Origin: Deltaproteobacteria bacterium | GTDB taxonomy: Bacteria; Desulfobacterota; Anaeroferrophillalia; Anaeroferrophillales; Tharpellaceae | DNA length: 6,908 nt | Direction of reading: 5' to 3' | Assembly (NCBI GenBank): GCA_030640695.1 | Contig: DAOWIX010000012.1 | Coordinates: forward strand, 1 to 6,908 | Shown here: positions 1 to 6,432 of the stretch, in pieces | Layout of the letters: each line of letters opens with the position of its first letter | How positions within the stretch are numbered: the stretch's first letter is position 1 | Translations under genes and position numbers: made by a program | The notes under the pieces: model-generated | What the model saw: the letters and a program-made list of their open reading frames with translations, nothing else | Database searches by the model: none | What the model was told of the DNA's origin: nothing

Positions 1-1
1 C

Positions 2-145
2 TGGATGCCAGCCATGACCAACAGGGTATAGGGGGATCTGTGTCTCAGTCTCCGGGGAAATTTGCTGAACCGGGGCACAACCTGCATGTCCTGAAAAGAA
101 CAAGAACAGCAGCATAAACAAGCCCAGGCCTGACGGTTTTCGCAC
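2..145 (-). CDS. Lipoprotein N-terminus, possibly DUF2459/TIGR02117-like (partial, runs off left edge)
   Basis: Only the first 48 codons are present; the gene continues beyond base 1. The GTG start at 145 lies 2 nt after the stop of the M28 peptidase and has a GGAG ribosome site (154-157) 8 nt upstream, which fixes the frame. The peptide opens with a basic MRKPSG, then a hydrophobic core (residues 7-18, LGLFMLLFLFFS), then GHAGC with Cys23. This reads as a type II (lipoprotein) signal peptide, although His at -3 is unusual for a lipobox. The mature part begins APVQQIS and reaches YPVGHGWHP at the window edge. A GHGWH motif after a beta-strand-like stretch resembles the start of the DUF2459 (TIGR02117) family, whose function is not established. 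That assignment rests on a few residues only. The existence of a secreted or lipid-anchored product is much better supported than the family. The tight spacing implies cotranscription and probably translational coupling with the peptidase. Confidence 0.68.
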   Translation of the reverse strand, partial: MRKPSGLGLFMLLFLFFSGHAGCAPVQQISPETETQIPLYPVGHGWHP

Positions 146-147
146 GA

Positions 148-1170
148 TTACTTCTCCGCCAGTTCCATGATGGTATGAACCAGGCCGGTGACCACCCGGG
201 CCATTCGTTCATAGTCGAGTTTTTCCGCAGTGTCGGACGCCGTATGGTAGGCGTCATAACGAAAAAAGGCCGTATCTGTAATCATAATGGCCGGATACCC
301 CTCTTTCCAGAAAGACCAGTGGTCGGACCAGCCGATACCGGTGATTAAACTCGGTGCCGCCAGGCCCTCGGATGGAAAATGAGTATGTTTGCGGAATGCG
401 TCGATGGTCTGCCGGACCAGGTGGCGCGAACCGATATTGCCGACAAAGCCGATGAAATTTGCCGTATTCGGATAGAAAACTGAAAAAGGGAACGGGTAGT
501 GCTGGCTACCGGGTTGGTCGCTATAAAAGCCCATGGTCTCAAGACAAAGCATGGCCACGATCTTTTCCTCTCTCTGCCGGCAGCGGTGGGCATAGTGACG
601 GCTGCCCATGTCCTTGCTGTAAAAAAAGGGCGGCTCTTCATTGGCAAAGGCCACCAACCGGATGGTACGAAGTGGTTGGGCCGCGGCCAGGTGGCGGGCA
701 AGTTCCAGCAAAAAGGCCACTCCGGAGCCATTGTCATTAGCCCCGGGACAGTGGGGGATCGTGTCGTAATGGGCGCCAATCACGATAATATCTTGGGCTT
801 GCCGGCCTCCCTTGATCTCCACCTCTAAATTGATTGCGGCAACATCATGGGCTGTAAATTCCTGCTCCAAGACGGTATAGCCGCAATCTGTCATTGCCTG
901 GGTGAGGTAGTTCACCGTGGTGGCCATGGAAGGGGGGCTCCAGATATTACGGGGCCCGATGACCTGGGCCAAGGTATAGACATGTTTTTTCAGCAAAGCC
1001 GTCGTTTTCTGTTCCTCTTCGGTCAGGGGTGGCAAGTGACCGCTAAAAGAGGAGCCGGGCATGTGGCTAAAGGACAAGAGAACGCTCATAAGCACCAATA
1101 TGAAAATGATGAGACGGGTTAAGGTCCACAGCCATTGTCGAACTCCATGGGGGCGCAATCTAAATTTCAT
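148..1170 (-). CDS. Membrane-anchored M28-family zinc metallopeptidase
   Basis: A 340-residue protein with an N-terminal basic stretch and one hydrophobic segment (about residues 17-34), read as a signal anchor or uncleaved signal that places the catalytic domain outside the cytoplasm. The rest matches the M28 di-zinc peptidase fold, with all expected metal and catalytic positions: His134 in GAHYDT, bridging Asp146 in GANDNGSG, Glu178-Glu179 in ANEEPP (general base and ligand), Glu211 in CLETMG in place of the Asp common at this site, and His309 in AYHTASDT. The conserved SDHWSFW block is at 282-288. M28 enzymes include aminopeptidases, carboxypeptidases and glutaminyl cyclases; the substrate cannot be read from sequence, and peptide or amino-acid release at the cell surface is the natural guess. 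The ATG at 1170 has AGGAG 5 nt upstream (1180-1176). It lies 52 nt downstream of the permease gene and 2 nt upstream of the lipoprotein gene, so cotranscription is likely. Length and motifs indicate an intact gene. Confidence 0.93.
   Translation of the reverse strand: MKFRLRPHGVRQWLWTLTRLIIFILVLMSVLLSFSHMPGSSFSGHLPPLTEEEQKTTALLKKHVYTLAQVIGPRNIWSPPSMATTVNYLTQAMTDCGYTVLEQEFTAHDVAAINLEVEIKGGRQAQDIIVIGAHYDTIPHCPGANDNGSGVAFLLELARHLAAAQPLRTIRLVAFANEEPPFFYSKDMGSRHYAHRCRQREEKIVAMLCLETMGFYSDQPGSQHYPFPFSVFYPNTANFIGFVGNIGSRHLVRQTIDAFRKHTHFPSEGLAAPSLITGIGWSDHWSFWKEGYPAIMITDTAFFRYDAYHTASDTAEKLDYERMARVVTGLVHTIMELAEK
154..157 (-). promoter_or_regulatory. Ribosome binding site of the left-edge lipoprotein gene
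   Basis: On the minus strand GGAG at 157-154 sits 8 nt before the GTG at 145. It lies inside the last codons of the M28 peptidase gene. This site is the main reason to accept a GTG start for the short visible reading frame. Confidence 0.55.
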
Positions 1171-1222
1171 TTAATCTCCTGGCCTGTGAGAGGGACAGGG
1201 GAAATCTCCACCCCAAATTTCT

Positions 1223-2152
1223 TTAGCCGCCGTGATTGGCTTTAGAGACTCTTTGTGAAGTGCCGGGACGGGTAATCAGGACTCCGCCGATCAGCACAGG
1301 TACGACCCCAAGCCGCTGCTGTAGGGAGGGTTCATCTCCCAGGACCAGATAGGCCAGTATGATGGTAAATAATGGGCCAAAGGCACTCATGGCACTGGCT
1401 TTGGTGATCGAAATTCTGTGTATTGCCTCAATCCAGAAGATTTTGGAAAGACCGAAAAGCACCAAGCCGTTTAGTAACAGCCAGGGCAGAACCGCCCGAA
1501 CATTCTCTTTGCCGCCTGGAGAGAACCATTGGGCCAGGGCCAGCAGTACCGGCAAAGCCAGCAGGTAGCGGACAAATAGAATTTCACTGGGCTTGACAAA
1601 AGTGCGAGCCTGTTTCTGGTAGTAATTAGCAATTGGTGCGATCATCGCTGCAACCAGTACCAGCAAATCTCCTTTATTTAAATAAAGCTTGCCGGGGAAG
1701 AGGATGATCAAAGCCCCGGCTCCCATTAAGAGCGCCCCAAACAGGTGGATGGAAGCGAAACGCTCGGCACCGAAGAGGTTGAAGTAGAGATAGGAAAAGA
1801 GCAGCTGTAAAAAGAGGATCACGGCCATATTGGCAGCGCTGGTGTATTGCAGCCCTAGGTAGACGCAGATGAACAGCAGATTGATGAAAAGTGTGGTTAA
1901 GAGTAGCGGCCGAATGGCCTGGCGTTGCAGGATACGTCTGTGCCCACCGCGCCAGAGCACAAATCCCCCGAAAAATAGTGCGGCGATCAAGGTGGTGTAA
2001 AACATGGTAAAAAGCGGCGAAAGGTGCTCGTAGATGATCAGGGTGATAATCGGGAACCAACTCCAGATAAACGTCTCCGCCACCATCAGTAATTCACCCT
2101 GGCGTTCACGGGGCAGATTCAGAAAAGAGTTCTTGGGGGGATGTGATCTCAC
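1223..2152 (-). CDS. EamA-family (DMT superfamily) membrane permease
   Basis: A very hydrophobic 309-residue protein with about ten predicted transmembrane helices arranged as two EamA repeats (roughly residues 18-152 and 160-296). Typical family features are visible: helix 1 following a GELL block, a loop YEHLSPL after it, the first repeat ending in GALLMGAGALIILF, and the second ending in FGPLFTIILAYLVLGDEPSLQQRLG, where the Gly-Asp/Glu pair after helix 9 is characteristic. Members of this superfamily export or import amino acids, nucleotides and other small metabolites across the inner membrane; the substrate here is unknown. The start is taken as GTG at 2152, with AAGGA at 2166-2162, 9 nt upstream. 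It keeps the conserved RQGELL segment that a later ATG at 2086 would cut, although that ATG also has a possible AGGGTG site. The gene diverges from the Lon-like protease and lies 52 nt upstream of the M28 peptidase, so amino-acid or peptide transport is conceivable but not shown. Confidence 0.9.
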   Translation of the reverse strand: MRSHPPKNSFLNLPRERQGELLMVAETFIWSWFPIITLIIYEHLSPLFTMFYTTLIAALFFGGFVLWRGGHRRILQRQAIRPLLLTTLFINLLFICVYLGLQYTSAANMAVILFLQLLFSYLYFNLFGAERFASIHLFGALLMGAGALIILFPGKLYLNKGDLLVLVAAMIAPIANYYQKQARTFVKPSEILFVRYLLALPVLLALAQWFSPGGKENVRAVLPWLLLNGLVLFGLSKIFWIEAIHRISITKASAMSAFGPLFTIILAYLVLGDEPSLQQRLGVVPVLIGGVLITRPGTSQRVSKANHGG

Positions 2153-2164
2153 GTTATTTCATCC

Positions 2165-2192
2165 TTGACGTAACACTCGCTCCATTTATAAA
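2165..2192 (+). promoter_or_regulatory. Possible upstream sigma-70 promoter toward the Lon-like gene
   Basis: TTGACG (2165-2170) and TATAAA (2187-2192) are each one mismatch from the consensus -35 and -10 boxes and are 16 nt apart, on the strand of the protease gene. The predicted start would be near 2199, giving a leader of about 118 nt. It sits right at the start of the divergent permease gene and the region is AT-rich, so a chance match is possible. Confidence 0.38.
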
Positions 2193-2214
2193 CATAACAC
2201 AAAATAAGTACTAA
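2185..2214 (-). promoter_or_regulatory. Weak candidate promoter for the permease-peptidase genes
   Basis: Read on the minus strand, TATAAA (2190-2185) lies 18 nt after TTAGTA (2214-2209), and would start transcription near 2178, about 26 nt before the GTG start. The -35 box is poor and the -10 box overlaps the one proposed on the other strand. It is listed because some divergent promoter must serve this side of the spacer. Confidence 0.25.
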
Positions 2215-2251
2215 TGGAGAAAGTAAATTTTTCATTTGGCGGTATACTTTT

Positions 2252-2279
2252 TTGACTCGTCTTAAAAATGTGTTAGAAT
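2252..2279 (+). promoter_or_regulatory. Sigma-70-type promoter of the Lon-like protease gene
   Basis: TTGACT (2252-2257) and TAGAAT (2274-2279) are each one base from consensus with a 16-nt spacer. A TG one base before the -10 box (2271-2272) makes it an extended -10 element. Transcription would begin near 2286, leaving a leader of about 30 nt with the ribosome site in it. No heat-shock sigma-32 box and no CIRCE repeat is visible, so heat induction is not indicated by sequence. A GTATAC palindrome (2242-2247) just upstream could be an operator or chance. Confidence 0.65.
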
Positions 2280-2305
2280 AGAGGGATATCAAGCAATTTC
2301 TTTGT

Positions 2306-2310
2306 GGAGG
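2306..2310 (+). promoter_or_regulatory. Ribosome binding site that fixes the Lon-like protease start
   Basis: GGAGG at 2306-2310 is 6 nt before the ATG at 2317. A TTG at 2302 is in frame but overlaps this site and has none of its own, so the five extra N-terminal residues it would add (MWRSH) are rejected. Confidence 0.85.
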
Positions 2311-2316
2311 TCGCAT

Positions 2317-4743
2317 ATGACAACTCGTCGCATTACCCCGGCAGAAGCTTATCACCATTGTGATCCTTTAGAGTTTGCCTTTGAAACCACGGCTGAGGTT
2401 GAGTCCCTGACCCGTTTCATCGGGCAGGAACGTGCCCTGGAAGCGGTCGATTTCGGTATCAGTATGCGGCAGCCCGGATATAACCTTTTTGTTATCGGGT
2501 CGGAAGGTTCCGGTCGCCACAGTGTGATCAAATCGTTTATCAATAAAACGGCGGCTGAGGAATCGACGCCTGAGGATTGGTGCTATCTTCATAACTTCAA
2601 GCATCCGCATCGACCGTTGGCCGTGGCCTTTCCTTCTGGTCAGAGTCTGGTCTTTAAACGGGAGATGCGCGACCTTGTCGATATGCTCAAAGGCACTATC
2701 CCTACGGCTTTTGAAGGGGATGATTATCGGGCGCACAGCAAGGTTATCCATGACAATCTGCAACAGAAGATCGAAAAACTCTACCATGGTGTGGAGGCGC
2801 GGGCTAAAGCTGACAATATCTCCGTGATAAAGGGGGAGCAGGGGGTAATGTTTGCTCCCATGGATAGTGATGGCCACCCGATTGAGAGCAAGAAGTTTAT
2901 CAGCAAACCCGAACCTGAGCGTAAAAGGATCGAGAAACAGCTCGAAAAGTACCAGGCCGAAATGCAGCAGGCAAGTCATCAGGTTACTATGCTGAAGCGG
3001 GAGGCTGAAGAGCTCGGCCGAAAACTGAAAAAAGAGACGGCTCAGCTCGCGGTTTCACACTTGATCAATACGTTGAAAAAGAAATATCGTGAGCGCGAAG
3101 ACATTCTGGCTTACCTCGATAACGTTGAAGAGGAGATCACCGAAAGGGTTGATGACTTTCTCTACCGGCCGGAGTCGCAAAGTGACAACTTTCTCGCTCT
3201 GGTTGCAGCCTCGACACCCTCCTTTGAGCAGTATGAGGTCAATATTTTGATAAGTCGTGAAAACAGTGGGGCACCGGTGGTCTATGAGGATCTGCCCACC
3301 TACCAGAACCTGCATGGCCGGATTGAACATAAAGCCAGGATGGGGGTGCTCTCGACCAATTTTACGCTGATTAAGCCGGGCTCTCTGCATCGGGCCAATG
3401 GCGGTTATCTGATTCTTGATGCGCGCCGCTTGTTGATGCAGCCCTTTGCCTATGAAGGGCTCAAACGGACCTTGAGGTCCGAGCAGATTCGCATTGAGCC
3501 GATTGAGCGCCTGCTCGGTTTGATGAGCACCGTCACCCTCGAGCCGGAACCCATTGTGTTGGAGACCAAGGTCGCGCTCATCGGGGATCCCCTGATCTAC
3601 TACCTCCTTAAATATTACGATCCCGAATTCCAGGCCCTGTTCAAGGTTCAGGCCGACTTTGAACAGGAGATGGATCGGACCTCCGAGAGTCAGCAGCTCT
3701 ATGGGGCTTTGATAGCAACTATTGCTCAAGAGAAGGGGCTACTGCCTCTGCATCGGAGCGCCGTCGTTCGGGTGATCGAGCAGGCGGCCCGGGAAGCCGG
3801 AGATCGTGAAAAACTTTCACTGCATATTCGTGATCTTGCCGACCTGATCTGCGAAGCGGATTTTTTGGCCAAAGAAAAGGGTAAAAAATCTATTGAGGCG
3901 CTTGAGGTTGATGAGGCTCTGGCCCGGGCCAGAAAGCGGGGCGGGCGTATTCAGGAGCGTTTTTTCGAGGCTCTGGAACAGGGACTGCGCCAGATTGAGA
4001 CCAGCGGCGAAAAGGTGGGTCAGGTCAATGGTCTTTCGGTAATCATGTTGGGTCGTGATTCCTTCGGTTGTCCGACCCGGATAACCGCCTTGACGAGGCC
4101 GGGTAAAGGTAAAATCGTTGATATTGAACGCGAGGTTGAGTTGGGTGGCCCGATTCACTCCAAAGGGGTTATGATCCTGGCTTCCTTTCTGGGCTCGCGC
4201 TATGTTCGTAACCTCCCTCTGGGCCTCCAGGCGAGCTTGGTTTTTGAACAGTCATATAGCGGCGTTGAGGGTGACAGCGCCTCTTGCGCCGAACTCTGTG
4301 CCTTGCTCTCCTCATTGGCCGACGCGCCGATTAAGCAGTCTTTGGCGATAACCGGGTCGATCAGTCAGCAAGGGGAGGTGCAGGCCATCGGCGGCGCCAA
4401 TGAGAAGATTGAGGGTTTTTTTGATCTTTGTCTAATGCGGGGCTTGAGCGGCCAGGAGGGAGTTATTATTCCGGCCTCCAACGTGCGTCATCTGATGCTC
4501 AAAAAAGAGGTGGTTGAGGCCATTGCCGCAGAGAAGTTTTTCGTCTATGCGGTAGCTAAGGTGGATGAGGCCATCGCCCTGCTTACCGATCTGCCGGCCG
4601 GTGAACGAGGCGCTGACGGCAACTATCCTGAAGCCTCGCTCAATGGTCGGGTCGAGGCGACTTTAGCGCGCTTTGCCTTGGATCTGCAGGCCTTTGAAAA
4701 GCCCGCAGAAGATGAGGGTGAGGGTAATACGACAGATGCTTGA
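2317..4743 (+). CDS. Lon-family (S16) ATP-dependent protease, AAA_32 / LonB-like type
   Basis: An 808-residue cytosolic protein (numbered from the ATG at 2317) joining an N-terminal AAA_32-type ATPase module to a C-terminal Lon proteolytic domain, the COG1067 architecture. It lacks both the substrate-binding N-domain of classical LonA and the membrane helices of archaeal LonB. The P-loop position is GSEGSGRHS at 61-69, with Arg and His where Lys and Ser/Thr are usual. A charged helical region (about 145-275) inserted in the ATPase is probably coiled coil. A Walker B-like strand GGYLILDARRLL lies at 362-373 and a sensor-like ALIGDP at 420-425. The protease domain starts near 565; the catalytic dyad is Ser654 in GVEGDSAS and Lys697 in IGGANEKIEG, both present. 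The tail (about 758-808), with PAGERGADG and NGRVEATLARFA, is acidic at its end. It is expected to degrade misfolded or specific regulatory proteins; substrates are unknown. It is a single-gene unit with its own promoter, full length and undamaged. Confidence 0.93.
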   Translation: MTTRRITPAEAYHHCDPLEFAFETTAEVESLTRFIGQERALEAVDFGISMRQPGYNLFVIGSEGSGRHSVIKSFINKTAAEESTPEDWCYLHNFKHPHRPLAVAFPSGQSLVFKREMRDLVDMLKGTIPTAFEGDDYRAHSKVIHDNLQQKIEKLYHGVEARAKADNISVIKGEQGVMFAPMDSDGHPIESKKFISKPEPERKRIEKQLEKYQAEMQQASHQVTMLKREAEELGRKLKKETAQLAVSHLINTLKKKYREREDILAYLDNVEEEITERVDDFLYRPESQSDNFLALVAASTPSFEQYEVNILISRENSGAPVVYEDLPTYQNLHGRIEHKARMGVLSTNFTLIKPGSLHRANGGYLILDARRLLMQPFAYEGLKRTLRSEQIRIEPIERLLGLMSTVTLEPEPIVLETKVALIGDPLIYYLLKYYDPEFQALFKVQADFEQEMDRTSESQQLYGALIATIAQEKGLLPLHRSAVVRVIEQAAREAGDREKLSLHIRDLADLICEADFLAKEKGKKSIEALEVDEALARARKRGGRIQERFFEALEQGLRQIETSGEKVGQVNGLSVIMLGRDSFGCPTRITALTRPGKGKIVDIEREVELGGPIHSKGVMILASFLGSRYVRNLPLGLQASLVFEQSYSGVEGDSASCAELCALLSSLADAPIKQSLAITGSISQQGEVQAIGGANEKIEGFFDLCLMRGLSGQEGVIIPASNVRHLMLKKEVVEAIAAEKFFVYAVAKVDEAIALLTDLPAGERGADGNYPEASLNGRVEATLARFALDLQAFEKPAEDEGEGNTTDA

Positions 4744-4812
4744 TCAAACCCCGAACCCCAAAGATTCAGTGCCGATAATTTCAACGGATTGATTCATAAA
4801 ACGTTACTTCTA
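4744..4812. other. Convergent intergenic gap without a visible terminator
   Basis: The protease and the Mrp ATPase genes meet tail to tail with 69 nt between their stop codons. I looked on both strands for a GC-rich stem followed by a T-run and found only very short pairings (for example AACG with CGTT), so no intrinsic terminator is called. Confidence 0.5.
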
Positions 4813-5853
4813 TCATTGCATCGCATCCGATATTTTTTGGGCAATTGTCTGGAAAACAAGGCCGGCTAAAGAATTTGTTGCAGATACCATTATTGGGACT
4901 CCATCATCGCCGCTTTGTCGGAGTTCGAGATCGATTGGAATAGTGCCTAACAAAGGAAGGCCGGTCTCTTGGCTGAGTCGCACTCCGCCTCCATGTCCAA
5001 AAATCTCAATTGGTTCTGTACAATTACTGCAGAGAAAATAAGACATGTTTTCGACCAACCCGACAATAGGCTGTCCGAGCTTGTTAAAAAGTCCGATGGC
5101 CCGACGCACATCTGCCAACGCAATTTCCTGTGGGGTGGTTATCATCAAAATCGAACAATGGGGAATAGCTTGAGCAATTGTAATCGAAGGATCACCGGTT
5201 CCAGGGGGAAGGTCGATAACCAGATAATCGAGTTCACCCCACTGCACCTGATCGAGTAGTTGATGAATCACCTTAGAAACAAGCGGTCCACGCCAAATAA
5301 AAGCTTCATTTTGCTCAACCGTCATTCCCAACGACATAATTTGTAATCCATACTTTTCCTTGGGCATAATCATATTGTCATCCTGATACAGAGCTTCTGA
5401 AATATCGAGCATCACCGGCACGCTTGGTCCATAAACATCAGCGTCCAAAAGCCCAACCTTATAACCCTGCTTGACAAGAGCCAAAGCCACATTGACCGCG
5501 ATTGTGGTCTTGCCGACACCCCCTTTTCCACTTGCTACCGCGAGAAAATGTTTTACTTTTTCAATGCCTTTTAATGGGGGCTTAGGGAACAATCGCCCAA
5601 TCTCTTCCCGGTTTAAAGTTGTGAATTCAATTTGTACTGAAGAGATCTCAGGCAGCTCACCCACTACTTTTTCAATCTCATGTATTAATATCTCTTTAAG
5701 GGGAGACCTATCACTTTTCAAAGCCAGGGTGAGTTTAACTGCATTATCATCGATTGATATGTTGCGAATCATGCCGGTATCGATGAGGCTCTTTTTTAAC
5801 TTAGGATGGAGAACCGTCTGCAAGGCTTCCCGGATCTGTTTTTCGTCCATCAT
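4813..5853 (-). CDS. Mrp/NBP35 (ApbC)-family P-loop ATPase, probable Fe-S cluster carrier
   Basis: A 346-residue soluble protein. Residues 4-80 form the MIP18/DUF59 (FSCA) domain, including the segment VLHPKLKKSLIDTGMI. From about 98 it is a deviant-Walker-A ATPase: SGKGGVGKTT at 108-117, with signature Lys110 and P-loop Lys115, switch I DADVYGPS at 137-144, and LVIDLPPGTGD at 211-221. The family hallmark CxxC is present as Cys275 and Cys278 in FLCSNC. In this family those cysteines bind a bridging [4Fe-4S] cluster across a dimer, and the protein delivers clusters to apoenzymes with ATP-dependent control. The start at 5853 has AGGAGG 7 nt upstream (5866-5861); the next codon is also ATG and is less well spaced. 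It is 56 nt downstream of the CBS gene on the same strand, so cotranscription is likely. It looks complete. Its base composition seems more AT-rich than the protease gene by eye. Client proteins cannot be inferred here. Confidence 0.95.
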   Translation of the reverse strand: MMDEKQIREALQTVLHPKLKKSLIDTGMIRNISIDDNAVKLTLALKSDRSPLKEILIHEIEKVVGELPEISSVQIEFTTLNREEIGRLFPKPPLKGIEKVKHFLAVASGKGGVGKTTIAVNVALALVKQGYKVGLLDADVYGPSVPVMLDISEALYQDDNMIMPKEKYGLQIMSLGMTVEQNEAFIWRGPLVSKVIHQLLDQVQWGELDYLVIDLPPGTGDPSITIAQAIPHCSILMITTPQEIALADVRRAIGLFNKLGQPIVGLVENMSYFLCSNCTEPIEIFGHGGGVRLSQETGLPLLGTIPIDLELRQSGDDGVPIMVSATNSLAGLVFQTIAQKISDAMQ

Positions 5854-5923
5854 GGTTTTCCTCCTTTGGCCAGGCCATGGCGTCCCTTTTTTTCTGATAT
5901 TTTTCCAATTCAGGAGCTTTCAT
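5801..5923 (-). CDS. Small 40-codon reading frame bridging the CBS and Mrp genes (doubtful)
   Basis: An ATG at 5923, overlapping the last codons of the CBS gene, opens a 40-residue frame that covers the whole 56-nt spacer and ends at 5801 inside the Mrp gene. The product begins MKAPELEKYQKKRDAMAWPK and is strongly charged with no membrane segment. An AAGGA lies 11 nt upstream (5939-5935), which is too far for a strong site. I recognise no family. The charged, helix-like composition of the spacer part is why it is listed. The part overlapping the Mrp gene is probably just an out-of-frame shadow, so this could easily be noncoding. Confidence 0.15.
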   Translation of the reverse strand: MKAPELEKYQKKRDAMAWPKEENHDGRKTDPGSLADGSPS

Positions 5924-6383
5924 TGTTTAAAATATCCTTAGAACAGAGATGCAAGATATCGACAAGGGTAAGATCGCCGACTAAGCGCTCCTGATCATCC
6001 AAAACCGGTATCTCTTTAATATTTGCCGAAAGCATACGTTTAAGCACCGGTTCAATGGTTTCCGAAAGATGGGCGGAAATCACTGGCCGATCAATAAAAT
6101 CCGCGGCTGTCTCCGAAGTCGCCATACTTATCAGCTGCAGGTTATCGACGGCCTTATCGCAGTGGTGAAAGAGAAGGTGTTTAGCCAGGTGCCCTAAGGA
6201 AATGACACCGATAAGCTGCTGGTCGTGCCTCACCACATAGACCAGGCGGGCATGTTCCGCCCCGGCAAATGCGTTGACAATCTCGGCTACCTCGGATTCA
6301 GGGAAGACTGTAGCCAGCCGACGTTTTCCTACGGTATCCGCAATTTCAGCCACCGTGGAGGAGAGGTTTAGGTGTCGCATCAT
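5910..6383 (-). CDS. Tandem CBS-domain protein, probable regulator paired with the antiporter
   Basis: A small soluble protein of 157 residues from the chosen start, made almost entirely of two CBS motifs (about residues 18-75 and 96-152). Each has the usual pattern of a hydrophobic strand, a Gly turn and a helix: LIGVISLGHLAKHL in the first; IKEIPVL and LVGDLTLVDIL in the second. CBS pairs bind adenine nucleotides or related ligands and often gate transporters or enzymes. Four consecutive ATG codons begin at 6389. The AAGGAGG at 6397-6391 is 1, 4, 7 and 10 nt before them, so the third (6383) is preferred; the choice changes only one to three Met residues. The antiporter remnant's stop TGA (6388-6386) overlaps the first ATG, an ATGA coupling. 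I infer regulation of the antiporter, now possibly orphaned. A general nucleotide-sensing role independent of the antiporter is equally open. Confidence 0.87.
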   Translation of the reverse strand: MMRHLNLSSTVAEIADTVGKRRLATVFPESEVAEIVNAFAGAEHARLVYVVRHDQQLIGVISLGHLAKHLLFHHCDKAVDNLQLISMATSETAADFIDRPVISAHLSETIEPVLKRMLSANIKEIPVLDDQERLVGDLTLVDILHLCSKDILNNESS

Positions 6384-6390
6384 CATCATT

Positions 6391-6397
6391 CCTCCTT
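6391..6397 (-). promoter_or_regulatory. Strong ribosome binding site before a run of four ATG codons
   Basis: AAGGAGG (6397-6391 on the minus strand) encodes the last residues of the antiporter C-terminal frame and serves the CBS gene. Its spacing of 7 nt to the third ATG (6383) is the best among the four in-frame starts at 6389, 6386, 6383 and 6380. Confidence 0.7.
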
Positions 6398-6432
6398 GAT
6401 TTCTCCGGCCCGTATCAGACCGTATCTGGCAG

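Noticed and set aside
45..257. 70-codon minus-strand open frame with a hydrophobic stretch near its end
   Set aside because: It overlaps the M28 peptidase tail out of frame. Its hydrophobic part is the shifted reading of the real lipoprotein signal peptide starting at 145, which has a proper ribosome site.
459..1122. Several plus-strand open frames opposite the M28 gene
   Set aside because: They lie antisense to a gene with full catalytic motifs, resemble no family, and mutually overlap; they are frame shadows.
1171..1222. Hairpin GAAAT...ATTTC between the permease and peptidase genes
   Set aside because: The stem is only five weak pairs and no T-run follows, so it is not a convincing terminator or attenuator.
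3055..4158. Long minus-strand open frames (224 and 113 codons) inside the protease gene
   Set aside because: They are antisense to an intact, well-recognised protease domain, have no ribosome site of note, and match no known protein pattern.
4744..4812. Bidirectional terminator between the convergent genes
   Set aside because: Only four-base pairings are present, with long loops and no T-run on either strand.
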